Shown here: positions 1 to 8,262 of the stretch, one piece after another
How positions within the stretch are numbered: the first letter of the stretch is position 1
Layout of the letters: the number at the start of each line of letters is the position of its first letter
Source: Lachnospiraceae bacterium
Lineage (GTDB): Bacteria; Bacillota; Clostridia; Lachnospirales; Lachnospiraceae
Direction of reading: 5' to 3'
Assembly: GCA_017621815.1 (NCBI GenBank)
Contig: JAGASK010000043.1
Coordinates: 124,001-188,000, forward strand
Length of the DNA stretch: 64,000 nt
Translations under genes and position numbers: made by a program
Notes under the pieces: generated by a model
What the model saw: only the letters and a program-made list of their open reading frames with translations
The model's database searches: none
Told to the model about the DNA's origin: nothing

Positions 1-903
1 GCGGTTGTTATTTTTCAAAAGAAGTTGTCATTAAAGAAAAAATGGGCAATGGTAATATTGGGAGCCGTCCTGCTGTTCCTGCCGGGAACAGGGGAAACTG
101 CGGTTACGTTTCTGGATGTGGGGCAGGGGGACTGTATCCATATTAAAAGTGAAGCAGGAAACCATTATCTCATAGACGGAGGCAGCACTACAGTGTCAAA
201 TGTGGGCACCTACCGGATTATTCCTTTTTTAAAAGAGCAGGGTGCGGACAAAATAGAGGCAGTCTTTGTTACTCATCCGGATGCAGATCATTGCAACGGA
301 ATCAAAGAGCTTTTAGAAGAAGGAAAGGAGCAGGGTATTCAGGTGAAAAGGCTGTATCTCCCTGATATTGATGAAAGTGTCAGGGACGAAAGCTATAACG
401 AATTGATTGAAAGCGCAGAAGAAAACGGTGTTCCCTGTGATTTTATCAGCAAAGGGTATGAATTCAGGGAAGAAGATTTTCAGCTGCTTTGCCTGCATCC
501 GGAAAAAGGATATGCAAACAGTGAAGCAAATCAATATTCCACGGTGCTTCTTTTTCAGACGGGCTTTTTTAAAGCGCTGCTTACAGGTGATGTGGAAGGA
601 AATGGAGAAAGGGAACTGCAAAAAGTACTGGAAGAGATGAATTTAAGCAATATTACGGTATTAAAGGCTGCTCATCACGGCTCCGAAGGTTCCACCCCGG
701 AAGAGATGCTTGCGGTTCTTTCTCCGGCTTATACGGTAATTTCCTGCGGAGAAAACAACAGTTACGGTCACCCGCATGCTAAGCTGCTTGAGCGGCTTGA
801 CAATCAGAAGACGGAAATCTTAATCACTTACGAGTCGGGAGCCATTACTTTCCGTACGGACGGAAGGAAGCTGAAATTGGAGGAGTTTTTGAAAATTGAT
901 TGA
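1..903 (+). CDS. comEC: ComEC/Rec2 DNA-uptake protein, C-terminal metallo-beta-lactamase domain (5' end outside window)
   Basis: The reading frame is open from base 1, so the N-terminal membrane channel part lies upstream of the window; TTG at 25 is internal, not a start. What remains is one last hydrophobic segment (about bases 43-87) followed by the C-terminal metallo-beta-lactamase domain typical of ComEC: a FLDVGQGD motif, LIDGG, the metal-site HPDADH (about bases 274-291) and AAHHGS. In the family this domain sits outside the membrane and is thought to degrade one strand of incoming DNA while the membrane part passes the other. The gene precedes holA, a very common Firmicute order. The alternative, a stand-alone ComEC-like hydrolase, is less likely because the frame continues upstream with hydrophobic sequence. 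Confidence 0.88.
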   Translation, partial: AVVIFQKKLSLKKKWAMVILGAVLLFLPGTGETAVTFLDVGQGDCIHIKSEAGNHYLIDGGSTTVSNVGTYRIIPFLKEQGADKIEAVFVTHPDADHCNGIKELLEEGKEQGIQVKRLYLPDIDESVRDESYNELIESAEENGVPCDFISKGYEFREEDFQLLCLHPEKGYANSEANQYSTVLLFQTGFFKALLTGDVEGNGERELQKVLEEMNLSNITVLKAAHHGSEGSTPEEMLAVLSPAYTVISCGENNSYGHPHAKLLERLDNQKTEILITYESGAITFRTDGRKLKLEEFLKID

Positions 904-927
904 ATATTGCCGCACCTGTGGTAAAAT
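900..927 (+). promoter_or_regulatory. Possible SigA promoter for holA
   Basis: TTGAAT at 900-905 and TAAAAT at 922-927, 16 bp apart, overlapping the comEC stop and about 34 bp before the holA start. Seen by pattern only. Confidence 0.4.
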
Positions 928-960
928 AAAAGCTGTGATAAGAGATAAACGGAGTGATTC

Positions 961-1935
961 ATGCAGCGTATAAATGAGGATATTAAAACAGGAAAACTGA
1001 AGCAGCTTTATCTTTTGTACGGCGAAGAGGCTTATCTGCGCAAACAGTACAGGGACAGGCTTAAAAGTGCAATTATCGGTGATGATACCATGAATTATCA
1101 TTACTATGAAGGAAAAAACATTTCTGTGGGAGAAATGATTGACCTTGCGGAAACACTGCCCTTTTTTGCGGAAAGAAGGCTGATTGTACTGGAAAACAGC
1201 GGACTTTTTAAAAGCGGAGGGGAGGAACTTGCGGAGTATTTGTCTGCAAAGCCCGAAAGCGCTTATTTTCTTTTTGTGGAAACGGAAGTGGATAAAAGAA
1301 GTAAGCTGTATAAAAAGGTCCAGTCGGCAGGCTACGCGGCGGAATTTACGGTGCAGGATGAGGCTACTTTGAAAAAGTGGATTCTGGGCATGGTAAAAAA
1401 GGAAGGAAAGAATATTTCCGGGGCGGCGCTGAATTATCTGATAGAAAAAACCGGCACTGACATGGAAAATATCAGAAAGGAAATGGAAAAGCTTTTCTGC
1501 TATTGTCTGGAAAAGGATATAATAGAAACTGCGGATATAGAAGAAATCTGCACTAAAAGAATCAGCAGCCATATTTTCGATATGATAAGCGCCATTGCCG
1601 ACAAAAAACAGAAAAAAGCGCTGGAATTATACTATGAGCTTCTTGCCTTAAAGGAACCGCCTATGAGAATATTATTTTTAATTGCAAGACAGTTTAATCT
1701 GCTGATGCAGGTGAAGGAATTGCAGAAAAAGGGATTCAGGGACAAGGCAATCGGAGAAAAGGTAGGACTTCCCGGTTTTATTGCGGGGAAATATGTCACT
1801 CAGTCCGCGCGTTTTTCCAAGGAGGATTTGCGGGAAGCAGTGGAGGCATGCGTGGAAGCGGAGGAAGCCATTAAGACAGGGAAAATGAATGATAACATGA
1901 GTGTTGAGCTTTTGATTATCAGATACAGCAGTTAA
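961..1935 (+). CDS. holA: DNA polymerase III delta subunit
   Basis: The 324-residue product matches HolA in length and in the opening LYLLYGEEAYLRKQY segment, where the delta subunit carries its degenerate AAA+ nucleotide fold, and in the C-terminal helical collar domain (around residues 205-320). Delta opens the beta sliding clamp within the clamp-loader complex so that it can be placed on DNA. ATG at 961 is preceded by GGAG at 951-954. It follows comEC, as in many Clostridia and Bacilli; the rpsT gene often found next is absent here and is replaced by a GatB/YqeY gene 39 bp downstream. Confidence 0.92.
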   Translation: MQRINEDIKTGKLKQLYLLYGEEAYLRKQYRDRLKSAIIGDDTMNYHYYEGKNISVGEMIDLAETLPFFAERRLIVLENSGLFKSGGEELAEYLSAKPESAYFLFVETEVDKRSKLYKKVQSAGYAAEFTVQDEATLKKWILGMVKKEGKNISGAALNYLIEKTGTDMENIRKEMEKLFCYCLEKDIIETADIEEICTKRISSHIFDMISAIADKKQKKALELYYELLALKEPPMRILFLIARQFNLLMQVKELQKKGFRDKAIGEKVGLPGFIAGKYVTQSARFSKEDLREAVEACVEAEEAIKTGKMNDNMSVELLIIRYSS

Positions 1936-1974
1936 TTACCTAATTATTATAAGTAAGAAAGGAAGTATAAAATT

Positions 1975-2421
1975 ATGAGCATGATTGATGAAGTAAGAAG
2001 CCAGATGGTGGCAGCCATGAAAAACAAGGAAAAGGACAGAAAGGATGCCCTTTCCATGCTGTTGTCAGCGCTGAAGAACAAAGCCATTGACAAAAGGGCG
2101 GATTTGACAGAGGCGGAAGAATTTGAAGTGGTAAAGAAGGAGATTAAGCAGACTAAGGAAACCATGGAGCTTGCCCCTGCTGACAGGACTGATATTATTG
2201 AAGCCTGTGAAAAGAGGCTGGCAGTTTATAAAGAATTTGCGCCGGAGGAAATGAGTGAAGAGGCCATCAGGGCTGAAGTTACGGCAGTGCTTGCAGCGCT
2301 TGGAATCACCGAGCCTTCCGTTAAGGATAAAGGTAAGGTTATGAAGGAGCTGATGCCCAAAGTAAAAGGAAGGGCAGACGGCGGACTGGTAAATAAAATC
2401 GTAGGAGAAATGCTCGGTTAA
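1975..2421 (+). CDS. GatB/YqeY domain-containing protein
   Basis: The 148-residue product is a stand-alone GatB/YqeY domain: an N-terminal helical half rich in Lys and Glu (residues 1-95) and a C-terminal half containing GKVMKELMPKVKGRADGG, the segment shared with the tail of GatB, where it contacts tRNA. Free-standing YqeY proteins occur widely; a role in tRNA-dependent amidation or other tRNA handling is suggested by homology only. The ribosome site is AAAGGAAG a few bases before ATG 1975. The stop is 2 bp before the next ATG, so it is translationally coupled to the Nudix gene. Confidence 0.85.
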   Translation: MSMIDEVRSQMVAAMKNKEKDRKDALSMLLSALKNKAIDKRADLTEAEEFEVVKKEIKQTKETMELAPADRTDIIEACEKRLAVYKEFAPEEMSEEAIRAEVTAVLAALGITEPSVKDKGKVMKELMPKVKGRADGGLVNKIVGEMLG

Positions 2422-2423
2422 GG

Positions 2424-3488
2424 ATGAAAAGTAATCTGACTACCCTGTGCTACATTGAAAGGGATGAAAAATACCTGATGCTGCACAGGATTTCCAAAGA
2501 AAAGGATATTAATAAGGATAAATGGATTGGCGTAGGCGGTCATTTCGAAGAAGGAGAAAGTCCTGAAGAATGTCTTCTCCGCGAGGTGAAGGAGGAAACA
2601 GGCCTGACTCTTACCGCCTGGCGTTTCCGGGGAATTATAACCTTTGCAAGTGAAAATTACCAGACAGAATATATGTGTCTGTATACGGCTGACGGATTTG
2701 AAGGAGAACTTGCAGATTGCGATGAAGGCTGTCTTGAATGGGTGGAAAAGAAGAAAATCCGGGAGCTTAATCTGTGGGACGGTGACAGGTTGTTTTTTGA
2801 GTTGTTAAACAGGGAAGAGCCGTTCTTCTCCTTAAAGCTGTGCTATAAGGCAGACGGCACCTGGCAGAAAGCAGTGCTTAACGGCAGGGAACTTGAACTG
2901 TTCGATGTCTGCAGCGGGGATGGTTTCCCTACGGGAAGGGTCAAAGAACGCAGCATGATTCACCGTGACGGGGATTTTCACAGAACTGTGCATATGTGGA
3001 TAGTAAGAAAGCGGGAGGACGGCGGTTTTGATGTGCTTTTGCAGAAAAGAAGCAAAAATAAAGATGCCTATCCCGGCTGTTATGATATTTCTTCTGCCGG
3101 TCATGTGCATGCGGGAGATAATTTTGAAACCTCAGCCCTTCGTGAACTGGAGGAAGAGCTTGGAATTAAAGCGGATGCCGGGGATATTAAGTTTATCGGT
3201 TTCCATACGGGGGATTTGAAGGCTGAGTTTTGGGGAAGCCCTTTTATTGACCGGGAAATCAGCGCTGTTTACCTTTATGAAAAGCCTGTAAATGAAAGAG
3301 AACTCACTCTTCAGGAAAGTGAAGTGGAGGAAGTGGTCTTCATGGATTATGAAACAGTACTTGAAGGTATGAAAGACGGAAGTCTTAAAAACTGTATTTT
3401 TCCCAAAGAATTTGCCATGGTAAAGGAAGCTCTTTTACCTGATTTTTCTCCTGAGGGAGTCTGGGTATCCGAAAAGTTTAATTTCTAA
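2424..3488 (+). CDS. Tandem Nudix hydrolase (two Nudix domains)
   Basis: The 354-residue protein carries two Nudix folds. The N-terminal one (about residues 1-135) looks like the MutT/8-oxo-dGTP or dihydroneopterin-triphosphate group and has a complete Nudix box at residues 40-62: Gly, then Glu after five residues, then REVKEETGL. The C-terminal one (about 170-330) resembles the YfcD/IPP-isomerase-like group, with SSAGHVHAGD and RELEEELGI; its box has Asp where the first conserved Glu normally stands. Such enzymes cleave nucleoside-diphosphate-linked compounds with divalent metal. Substrates cannot be told from sequence. The last 54 bases overlap the 3' end of the convergent plsY-like gene. 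Confidence 0.85.
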   Translation: MKSNLTTLCYIERDEKYLMLHRISKEKDINKDKWIGVGGHFEEGESPEECLLREVKEETGLTLTAWRFRGIITFASENYQTEYMCLYTADGFEGELADCDEGCLEWVEKKKIRELNLWDGDRLFFELLNREEPFFSLKLCYKADGTWQKAVLNGRELELFDVCSGDGFPTGRVKERSMIHRDGDFHRTVHMWIVRKREDGGFDVLLQKRSKNKDAYPGCYDISSAGHVHAGDNFETSALRELEEELGIKADAGDIKFIGFHTGDLKAEFWGSPFIDREISAVYLYEKPVNERELTLQESEVEEVVFMDYETVLEGMKDGSLKNCIFPKEFAMVKEALLPDFSPEGVWVSEKFNF

Positions 3489-4061
3489 TTTTTCACCGTG
3501 ATAATAGGTAATATGCTTATAAATTGTGATGGCGGAAATGAGAAAGCAGCCAAGGCGGATGGAAGGAATGGGAACCTTCAGGCAGACCGTCATGGTAAAC
3601 AGCAAAAAAGTCAGGATGGAGCGGAAAAAGTGAGGCTTCACCACAATAATTGTGGAAAATAAAATATAGAAGAAAGCCAGTGCGGCGAAGGGATAGGGAT
3701 TGGGAAAAAGCGCCAGCACGGCTCCGAAGGAGGCGGCAATTGCTTTGCCTCCTTTTCTTTTCAGCAAAAAGGAAAAAGCATGACCCATTACCGGCGCGGC
3801 AATCACGAAGGCAAAGGGCAGTCTTGAAATATCCAGTCTGTGAGCGGCAATATATACAGGAAAAAAAGCTTTTGACAGTTCGCATAAAATGACTGCGCAG
3901 CCGGCGGGAAAACCGGCATACTTAAAAGCGTTGGCTGTGCCGGGATTGCCGTCATCGCTGATTTCACATATATTCGTATGGCACAGGTATTTAGGTATCA
4001 GATAGGCATACAGGATGCTTCCTGACAAATATCCGATTATGCTCCAGAACAGGTATTTCAT
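3435..4061 (-). CDS. PlsY-family glycerol-3-phosphate acyltransferase
   Basis: The 208-residue product is a multi-pass membrane protein (about five or six hydrophobic segments) with family marks of PlsY: a GS near the N-terminus, the NPGTANAFKYAG loop (PlsY usually has G-x-x-N), and GHAFSFLLKRKGGKAIA, the acyl-phosphate-binding region. PlsY transfers an acyl group from acyl-phosphate to glycerol-3-phosphate, the first step of phospholipid synthesis. The match is divergent from housekeeping PlsY (Cys-rich start, long extra tail), so this may be a paralogue. It lies 24 bp behind the glycosyltransferase gene on the same strand, pointing to one membrane-lipid operon. Confidence 0.72.
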   Translation of the reverse strand: MKYLFWSIIGYLSGSILYAYLIPKYLCHTNICEISDDGNPGTANAFKYAGFPAGCAVILCELSKAFFPVYIAAHRLDISRLPFAFVIAAPVMGHAFSFLLKRKGGKAIAASFGAVLALFPNPYPFAALAFFYILFSTIIVVKPHFFRSILTFLLFTMTVCLKVPIPSIRLGCFLISAITIYKHITYYHGEKLEIKLFGYPDSLRRKIR

Positions 4062-4085
4062 AATATGATTCCTTTCTTTGCGGCT

Positions 4086-5201
4086 CTAATCTGCTGTAAT
4101 TTTTTCCAGCAGCTTTACAATATCATAAGAGGCATCAGGTTTTGAAAATTTCTGCTGAGTAGAAATCATGGCATTTCTGATTTCTGTATTTTCTGCCAGG
4201 GTAATTCCCTGAGAAACCTGAGTGTGCACATGCTCGGAAGCGAGTGAAAGTCCTCTGGAAACAAAGAATTCCCTGTTTTTTGTTTCACAGCCCGGAATGG
4301 CAGCAGTGTGCACTATGGGAATATTTTTGACTAATGCTTCCGTGGAGGTAAGTCCGCCGGGCTTGGTAAAGATTACATCACTGGCATCCATATATTCGGC
4401 TACATAATCTGTAAAACCCGTTATGTGAACATTTTTATTTTTCTTATAGGTATGCTTTAAAATATTCTGCATCTTTTTATTATTTCCGCAGATAATAATA
4501 ATTTGCTCGTCATGAGTCAGCTTTCTTGTAAGTTCAAAAACAAATAAATGCATTTTTCCAAAGCCCATGCTTCCGCTCATTACAAGGTATACCGGTTTGT
4601 CGGCGGGAAGATGAAGTTTTGCTTTTGCCCGGAGTTTATCAGCCTTTCCGGAAAAAGAAAGGCCTACGGGAATGCCGTAAGGATACATTTTTTCGGAAGG
4701 AATGCCCCGCTCCCGGTTTTCCGAAAGTAAATCTTCGTGGGGAACAATATAATAATCGCATTCTGTTTCTTCCCAAAAAGGAATACAGGTATAATCGGTG
4801 GCTACGGCAATGGCAGGCGGCAATTTCATGCGGCGCCTTTTCATACAGGTAATCATTTCGGCAGGATATAAATGGGGCATGACAATTGCATCAAATCTGT
4901 TTTTGGCCAGATAATCTTTCAGGTATTTTACCGCCAGTATATTGGCATAGTAAACGGGGGATTTATGCCTGGAAGAGCTTATCATCCCTCCCAGCTTATA
5001 CAGGAAACCGAAAAAACGGGGAATACGGCTTGCAATCCAGATATAGGCTGCGCCCACTTTTTGGGCAACTCCTTCCCCTGCCAGGGAAAATGGGTCAAGC
5101 ATAACTGCTTCATGTCCAAGGTATTCCAGTTGTTCCTTCACTGCTTTACCGGCCGCGTTGTGACCGCCTCCGGTGCTGCAGGATAAAATCAGCACTTTCA
5201 T
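4086..5201 (-). CDS. MGDG synthase/UgtP-type diacylglycerol glycosyltransferase
   Basis: The 371-residue product begins with VLILSCSTGGGHNAAG, the signature of the monogalactosyldiacylglycerol-synthase domain, and ends with a GT28-type nucleotide-sugar-binding half containing VMSGSMGFGK and the KPGGLTSTEA loop that grips the sugar nucleotide. Enzymes of this group move glucose or galactose from UDP-sugar onto diacylglycerol at the inner membrane face, making glycolipids and lipoteichoic-acid anchors. The start has an AGGAGA ribosome site 6 bases upstream and a good promoter. It is first in a two-gene operon with the PlsY-like acyltransferase. The sugar used cannot be read from sequence. Confidence 0.83.
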   Translation of the reverse strand: MKVLILSCSTGGGHNAAGKAVKEQLEYLGHEAVMLDPFSLAGEGVAQKVGAAYIWIASRIPRFFGFLYKLGGMISSSRHKSPVYYANILAVKYLKDYLAKNRFDAIVMPHLYPAEMITCMKRRRMKLPPAIAVATDYTCIPFWEETECDYYIVPHEDLLSENRERGIPSEKMYPYGIPVGLSFSGKADKLRAKAKLHLPADKPVYLVMSGSMGFGKMHLFVFELTRKLTHDEQIIIICGNNKKMQNILKHTYKKNKNVHITGFTDYVAEYMDASDVIFTKPGGLTSTEALVKNIPIVHTAAIPGCETKNREFFVSRGLSLASEHVHTQVSQGITLAENTEIRNAMISTQQKFSKPDASYDIVKLLEKITAD

Positions 5202-5238
5202 AAAAATCTCCTGTTCTTATATGGATTGCAATAAAAGG

Positions 5239-5267
5239 ATTATAGTACATAAAAAGAAGTATGGCAA
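5239..5267 (-). promoter_or_regulatory. SigA promoter of the glycolipid operon
   Basis: On the - strand, TTGCCA (5267-5262) and TATAAT (5244-5239) are separated by exactly 17 bp, ending about 38 bp before the start codon of the glycosyltransferase gene. Confidence 0.75.
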
Positions 5268-5335
5268 GAATTCCAAATAGTATTAACAGGAAAGGTGATG
5301 CATAGTATTTTTATAAATTATTTAGAAAACAATCA

Positions 5336-5364
5336 TTGAATTTTATTTTAATTAGGTGTATTTT
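5336..5364 (+). promoter_or_regulatory. Possible promoter of the family 2 glycosyltransferase gene
   Basis: TTGAAT (5336-5341), 17 bp, TATTTT (5359-5364), in AT-rich sequence between the two divergent transcripts. The -10 is weak. Confidence 0.35.
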
Positions 5365-5387
5365 GTCATATTAAGGGAGTGATTAAA

Positions 5388-6212
5388 GTGGGAAGTCCCA
5401 TGGTAAGTATTATTGTACCGGTATTTAACGGTGAGAAATCTATTGAAAGATGCTTAAGAAGCATTCAAAATCAGAGTTATCAGAATATTGAGGTCATAGT
5501 GGTAAATGACGGAAGTACGGATCATTCGGAAAAAGTAATAGAAAAATATGTAAAAAATGATTCCAGATTTCATTATATTAAAAAGGAAAACAGCGGTGTT
5601 TCCGACAGCAGGAATGCAGCCATTGCTGAAGCAGAAGGAGAATATTTTCAGTTTGTGGACTGTGATGACTGGCTGGTAAAACAGGCTACGGAGGAGTTTG
5701 TTAAAACAGCGCAGACTTATGATTGTGATATGGTAATATCCGATTATTACAGGGTAAGGGGCAGGAAAATTATGACAAGAGGCCATATTGATGCAGGACC
5801 TGTCATTACCAGAACCAGATTTGCGGAATATATGATGGAGGCGCCTGCCAATTTTTATTACGGAGTGCTCTGGAACAAGTTGTTTAAGGCAGATATTATT
5901 AAGAGATTCGGCCTTGTCTGTGATACAGAGCTTGACTGGTGCGAGGATTTCAGGTTTAATCTGGAATATCTGCAATATGCAGGCAAGGTGGGAATTATCA
6001 CCAAACCGCTGTATTATTATGTAAAAACCAAAGGCAGTCTTGTTGATACACAGATTAACTTCCAGCAGACCATCCGTACAAAGCGGATTTTATTTGATTA
6101 TTACAAAGAATTATATCAGGCGATTGACCTTTATAAAGAAAATAAGTTTAAGATACAGATGTTTTATCTTTCTTTTGCGCATGACAAAATTAAGAAGATA
6201 AAGAGTGCGTAA
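5388..6212 (+). CDS. Family 2 glycosyltransferase
   Basis: The product (about 274 residues) has the GT-A fold of GT2 enzymes: SIIVPVFNGEKSIERCLRSI at the start, VVNDGSTDHS, then VDCDDW, the Asp-x-Asp metal-site motif that holds the nucleotide sugar, and a late ED-F pair (WCEDFRF). No membrane segment follows, so it is probably a cytosolic enzyme that decorates a lipid or polymer precursor. I chose GTG 5388 because AAGGGAG at 5373-5379 sits 8 bases before it; GTG 5379 overlaps that site and ATG 5400 is farther away. The end is 41 bases before ftsH, so the two may be co-transcribed. Acceptor and sugar are unknown. Confidence 0.85.
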   Translation: MGSPMVSIIVPVFNGEKSIERCLRSIQNQSYQNIEVIVVNDGSTDHSEKVIEKYVKNDSRFHYIKKENSGVSDSRNAAIAEAEGEYFQFVDCDDWLVKQATEEFVKTAQTYDCDMVISDYYRVRGRKIMTRGHIDAGPVITRTRFAEYMMEAPANFYYGVLWNKLFKADIIKRFGLVCDTELDWCEDFRFNLEYLQYAGKVGIITKPLYYYVKTKGSLVDTQINFQQTIRTKRILFDYYKELYQAIDLYKENKFKIQMFYLSFAHDKIKKIKSA

Positions 6213-6253
6213 AAGGATATGAATGATATATAAAGTAAGGAGGTTTGTTGATT

Positions 6254-8068
6254 ATGAAGGAAGTGAAGCAGCCTAAAAAACCGCTGATATTTTACTATTT
6301 TGTCGTTCTGATAGTGATGCTGCTTTTAAACAGTCTTTTGTTTCCTAAAATACTGAAGCAGAAGGTTGAAACAGTGGACTACGGAACTTTCTTAAATATG
6401 GTGGATGAAAAAAAGCTGGAAATGGTTCAGATTGAAGGAGAATATATTTATTTTGTGGATAAGCAGGAAACTCCTGTCTTCTACAGAACAACTACCTTTG
6501 ATGATCCGGACCTTGTTGACCGGCTGCAGGAATCGGGATGTTCCTTCGGAAGAGTCGTGCAGGAGGAGATGTCTCCCATTTTAAGTTTTTTTATCAGCTG
6601 GGTTCTTCCAATAGTTGTTTTCATCATATTAGGACAATGGCTGTCCTCTAAAATGATGAAAAAAATGGGCGGCGGGATGTCTGCCATGCAGTTTGGCAAG
6701 AGCAATGCAAAGGTGTATGTAGAATCCACCACAGGAATTAAATTCAGTGATGTGGCAGGTGAGGATGAGGCAAAAGAAATTTTGAAGGAAATTGTGGATT
6801 TTCTTCATAATCCTCAGAAGTACAGTGAAATCGGCGCATCCATGCCAAAAGGCGCTTTGCTCGTGGGTCCTCCCGGAACCGGTAAAACATTGCTCGCAAA
6901 AGCAGTTGCCGGGGAAGCCAGTGTACCCTTCTTTTCCATATCAGGTTCCGAGTTTGTGGAAATGTTTGTAGGTATGGGAGCTGCCAAGGTAAGGGATTTG
7001 TTTAAACAGGCAAATGAAAAGGCACCCTGCATCGTATTTATTGATGAAATTGATACCATCGGTAAAAAACGTGATAACGGCGGCATGGGCGGTAATGATG
7101 AACGGGAGCAGACTTTGAACCAGCTCTTGACGGAGATGGATGGATTTGACGGTTCCAAGGGCGTGGTGATTCTGGCAGCTACCAACAGACCGGATTCCCT
7201 TGACCCGGCACTCCTTCGTCCGGGACGTTTTGACAGGCGTGTGCCGGTAGAACTTCCTGACCTGGCAGGAAGGGAAGCAATTTTAAAAGTACATGCGAAA
7301 AAGGTAAAGCTTGGAGATAATATTGATTTTAACGCTATCGCCCGGGCAGCATCAGGCGCTTCCGGCGCCGAACTTGCCAATATGGTAAATGAGGCAGCGC
7401 TGCGGGCGGTCAGGGAAGGACGTCAGTTTGTAACCCAGGCTGATTTGGAGGAAAGTATAGAAGTAGTTATTGCCGGTTATCAGAAAAAGAATAAGGTTTT
7501 GTCTGACAAAGAAAAATTGATTGTGGCATATCATGAAATCGGACATGCTCTTGTAGCGGCGCTGCAGAATCATTCGGCGCCTGTTACGAAAATTACAATC
7601 ATCCCCAGAACCTCAGGGGCTTTAGGTTATACTATGCAGGTGGATGAGGGTGAACACAACCTCATGAGTAAGGAAGAAATTGAGAATAAAATAGCTACCC
7701 TTACCGGAGGACGGGTGGCTGAGGAATTGATTTTCGATTCCATTACCACAGGTGCTTCCAATGACATTGAACAGGCAACCAAGCTTGCGAGAGCCATGAT
7801 TACCAGATACGGCATGAGTGAGGATTTTGGCATGGTTGCGCTTGAAACAGTAACCAATCAGTATCTGGGCGGTGATACCTCTCTTGCATGTTCACAGGAT
7901 ACGGCAAAGGAAATCGACAGGAAGGTTATTGAAACGGTAAAGACCCAGTATGAAAAGGCAAAGCAGCTGCTTACGGAAAATAAGGCAAAGCTGCATGAAC
8001 TGGCCAAATATCTTTATGATGAGGAAACCATAACAGGAGAAGAATTCATGAAGATATTAAATGCCTGA
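6254..8068 (+). CDS. ftsH: ATP-dependent zinc metalloprotease FtsH
   Basis: The 604-residue product has the full FtsH layout: transmembrane segment 1 (residues 10-30), a short extracytoplasmic domain, transmembrane segment 2 (about 110-130), an AAA+ domain with Walker A GPPGTGKT near residue 203, Walker B IVFIDEID, arginine-finger region RPGRFDRR, and an M41 protease domain with HEIGH near residue 427 (the family more often has HEAGH). It degrades misfolded membrane and short-lived regulatory proteins as a hexamer. ATG 6254 is chosen because AAGGAGG at 6237-6243 is 10 bases upstream; the TTG codons at 6245 and 6248 are too close. The C-terminal tail is short compared with Bacillus FtsH. Confidence 0.95.
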   Translation: MKEVKQPKKPLIFYYFVVLIVMLLLNSLLFPKILKQKVETVDYGTFLNMVDEKKLEMVQIEGEYIYFVDKQETPVFYRTTTFDDPDLVDRLQESGCSFGRVVQEEMSPILSFFISWVLPIVVFIILGQWLSSKMMKKMGGGMSAMQFGKSNAKVYVESTTGIKFSDVAGEDEAKEILKEIVDFLHNPQKYSEIGASMPKGALLVGPPGTGKTLLAKAVAGEASVPFFSISGSEFVEMFVGMGAAKVRDLFKQANEKAPCIVFIDEIDTIGKKRDNGGMGGNDEREQTLNQLLTEMDGFDGSKGVVILAATNRPDSLDPALLRPGRFDRRVPVELPDLAGREAILKVHAKKVKLGDNIDFNAIARAASGASGAELANMVNEAALRAVREGRQFVTQADLEESIEVVIAGYQKKNKVLSDKEKLIVAYHEIGHALVAALQNHSAPVTKITIIPRTSGALGYTMQVDEGEHNLMSKEEIENKIATLTGGRVAEELIFDSITTGASNDIEQATKLARAMITRYGMSEDFGMVALETVTNQYLGGDTSLACSQDTAKEIDRKVIETVKTQYEKAKQLLTENKAKLHELAKYLYDEETITGEEFMKILNA

Positions 8069-8160
8069 GAACTGAAAGTGATATTGGCAGATTATATTCG
8101 GAGCGGTATGCAGAAAGACAAAATAAACGATAAAACGTTTATAAAACAGACAAAAAATGA

Positions 8161-8189
8161 TTGACAAGCAAGCTCCTTTCCTATAAGAT
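8161..8189 (+). promoter_or_regulatory. Promoter of the coiled-coil gene
   Basis: Perfect TTGACA at 8161-8166 and TAAGAT at 8184-8189 with 17 bp between. The gap from ftsH (8069-8160) holds only a short ATAAACG/CGTTTAT hairpin (8123-8142) without a T-run. Confidence 0.55.
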
Positions 8190-8258
8190 AAGTGTACACC
8201 CTTTGTATGAATTCATTTGAAGCTGATACAGAGGGAAGTCTATAAGGAAAGGAGCTTG
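8169..8258. repeat. Inverted repeat spanning promoter spacer and ribosome site
   Basis: The arm at 8169-8185 (CAAGCTCCTTTCCTATA) is the reverse complement of 8241-8258 except for one inserted base. The right arm contains the AGGAAAGGAG ribosome site of the following gene, the left arm lies between the -35 and -10 boxes. Spacing between arms is 55 bases. Confidence 0.7.
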
Positions 8259-8262
8259 TGTT

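Noticed and set aside
820-1572. 250-residue frame on the - strand opposite comEC and holA
   Set aside because: It is a shadow of the strongly supported holA gene and its protein is a low-complexity Phe/Ser/Leu-rich translation.
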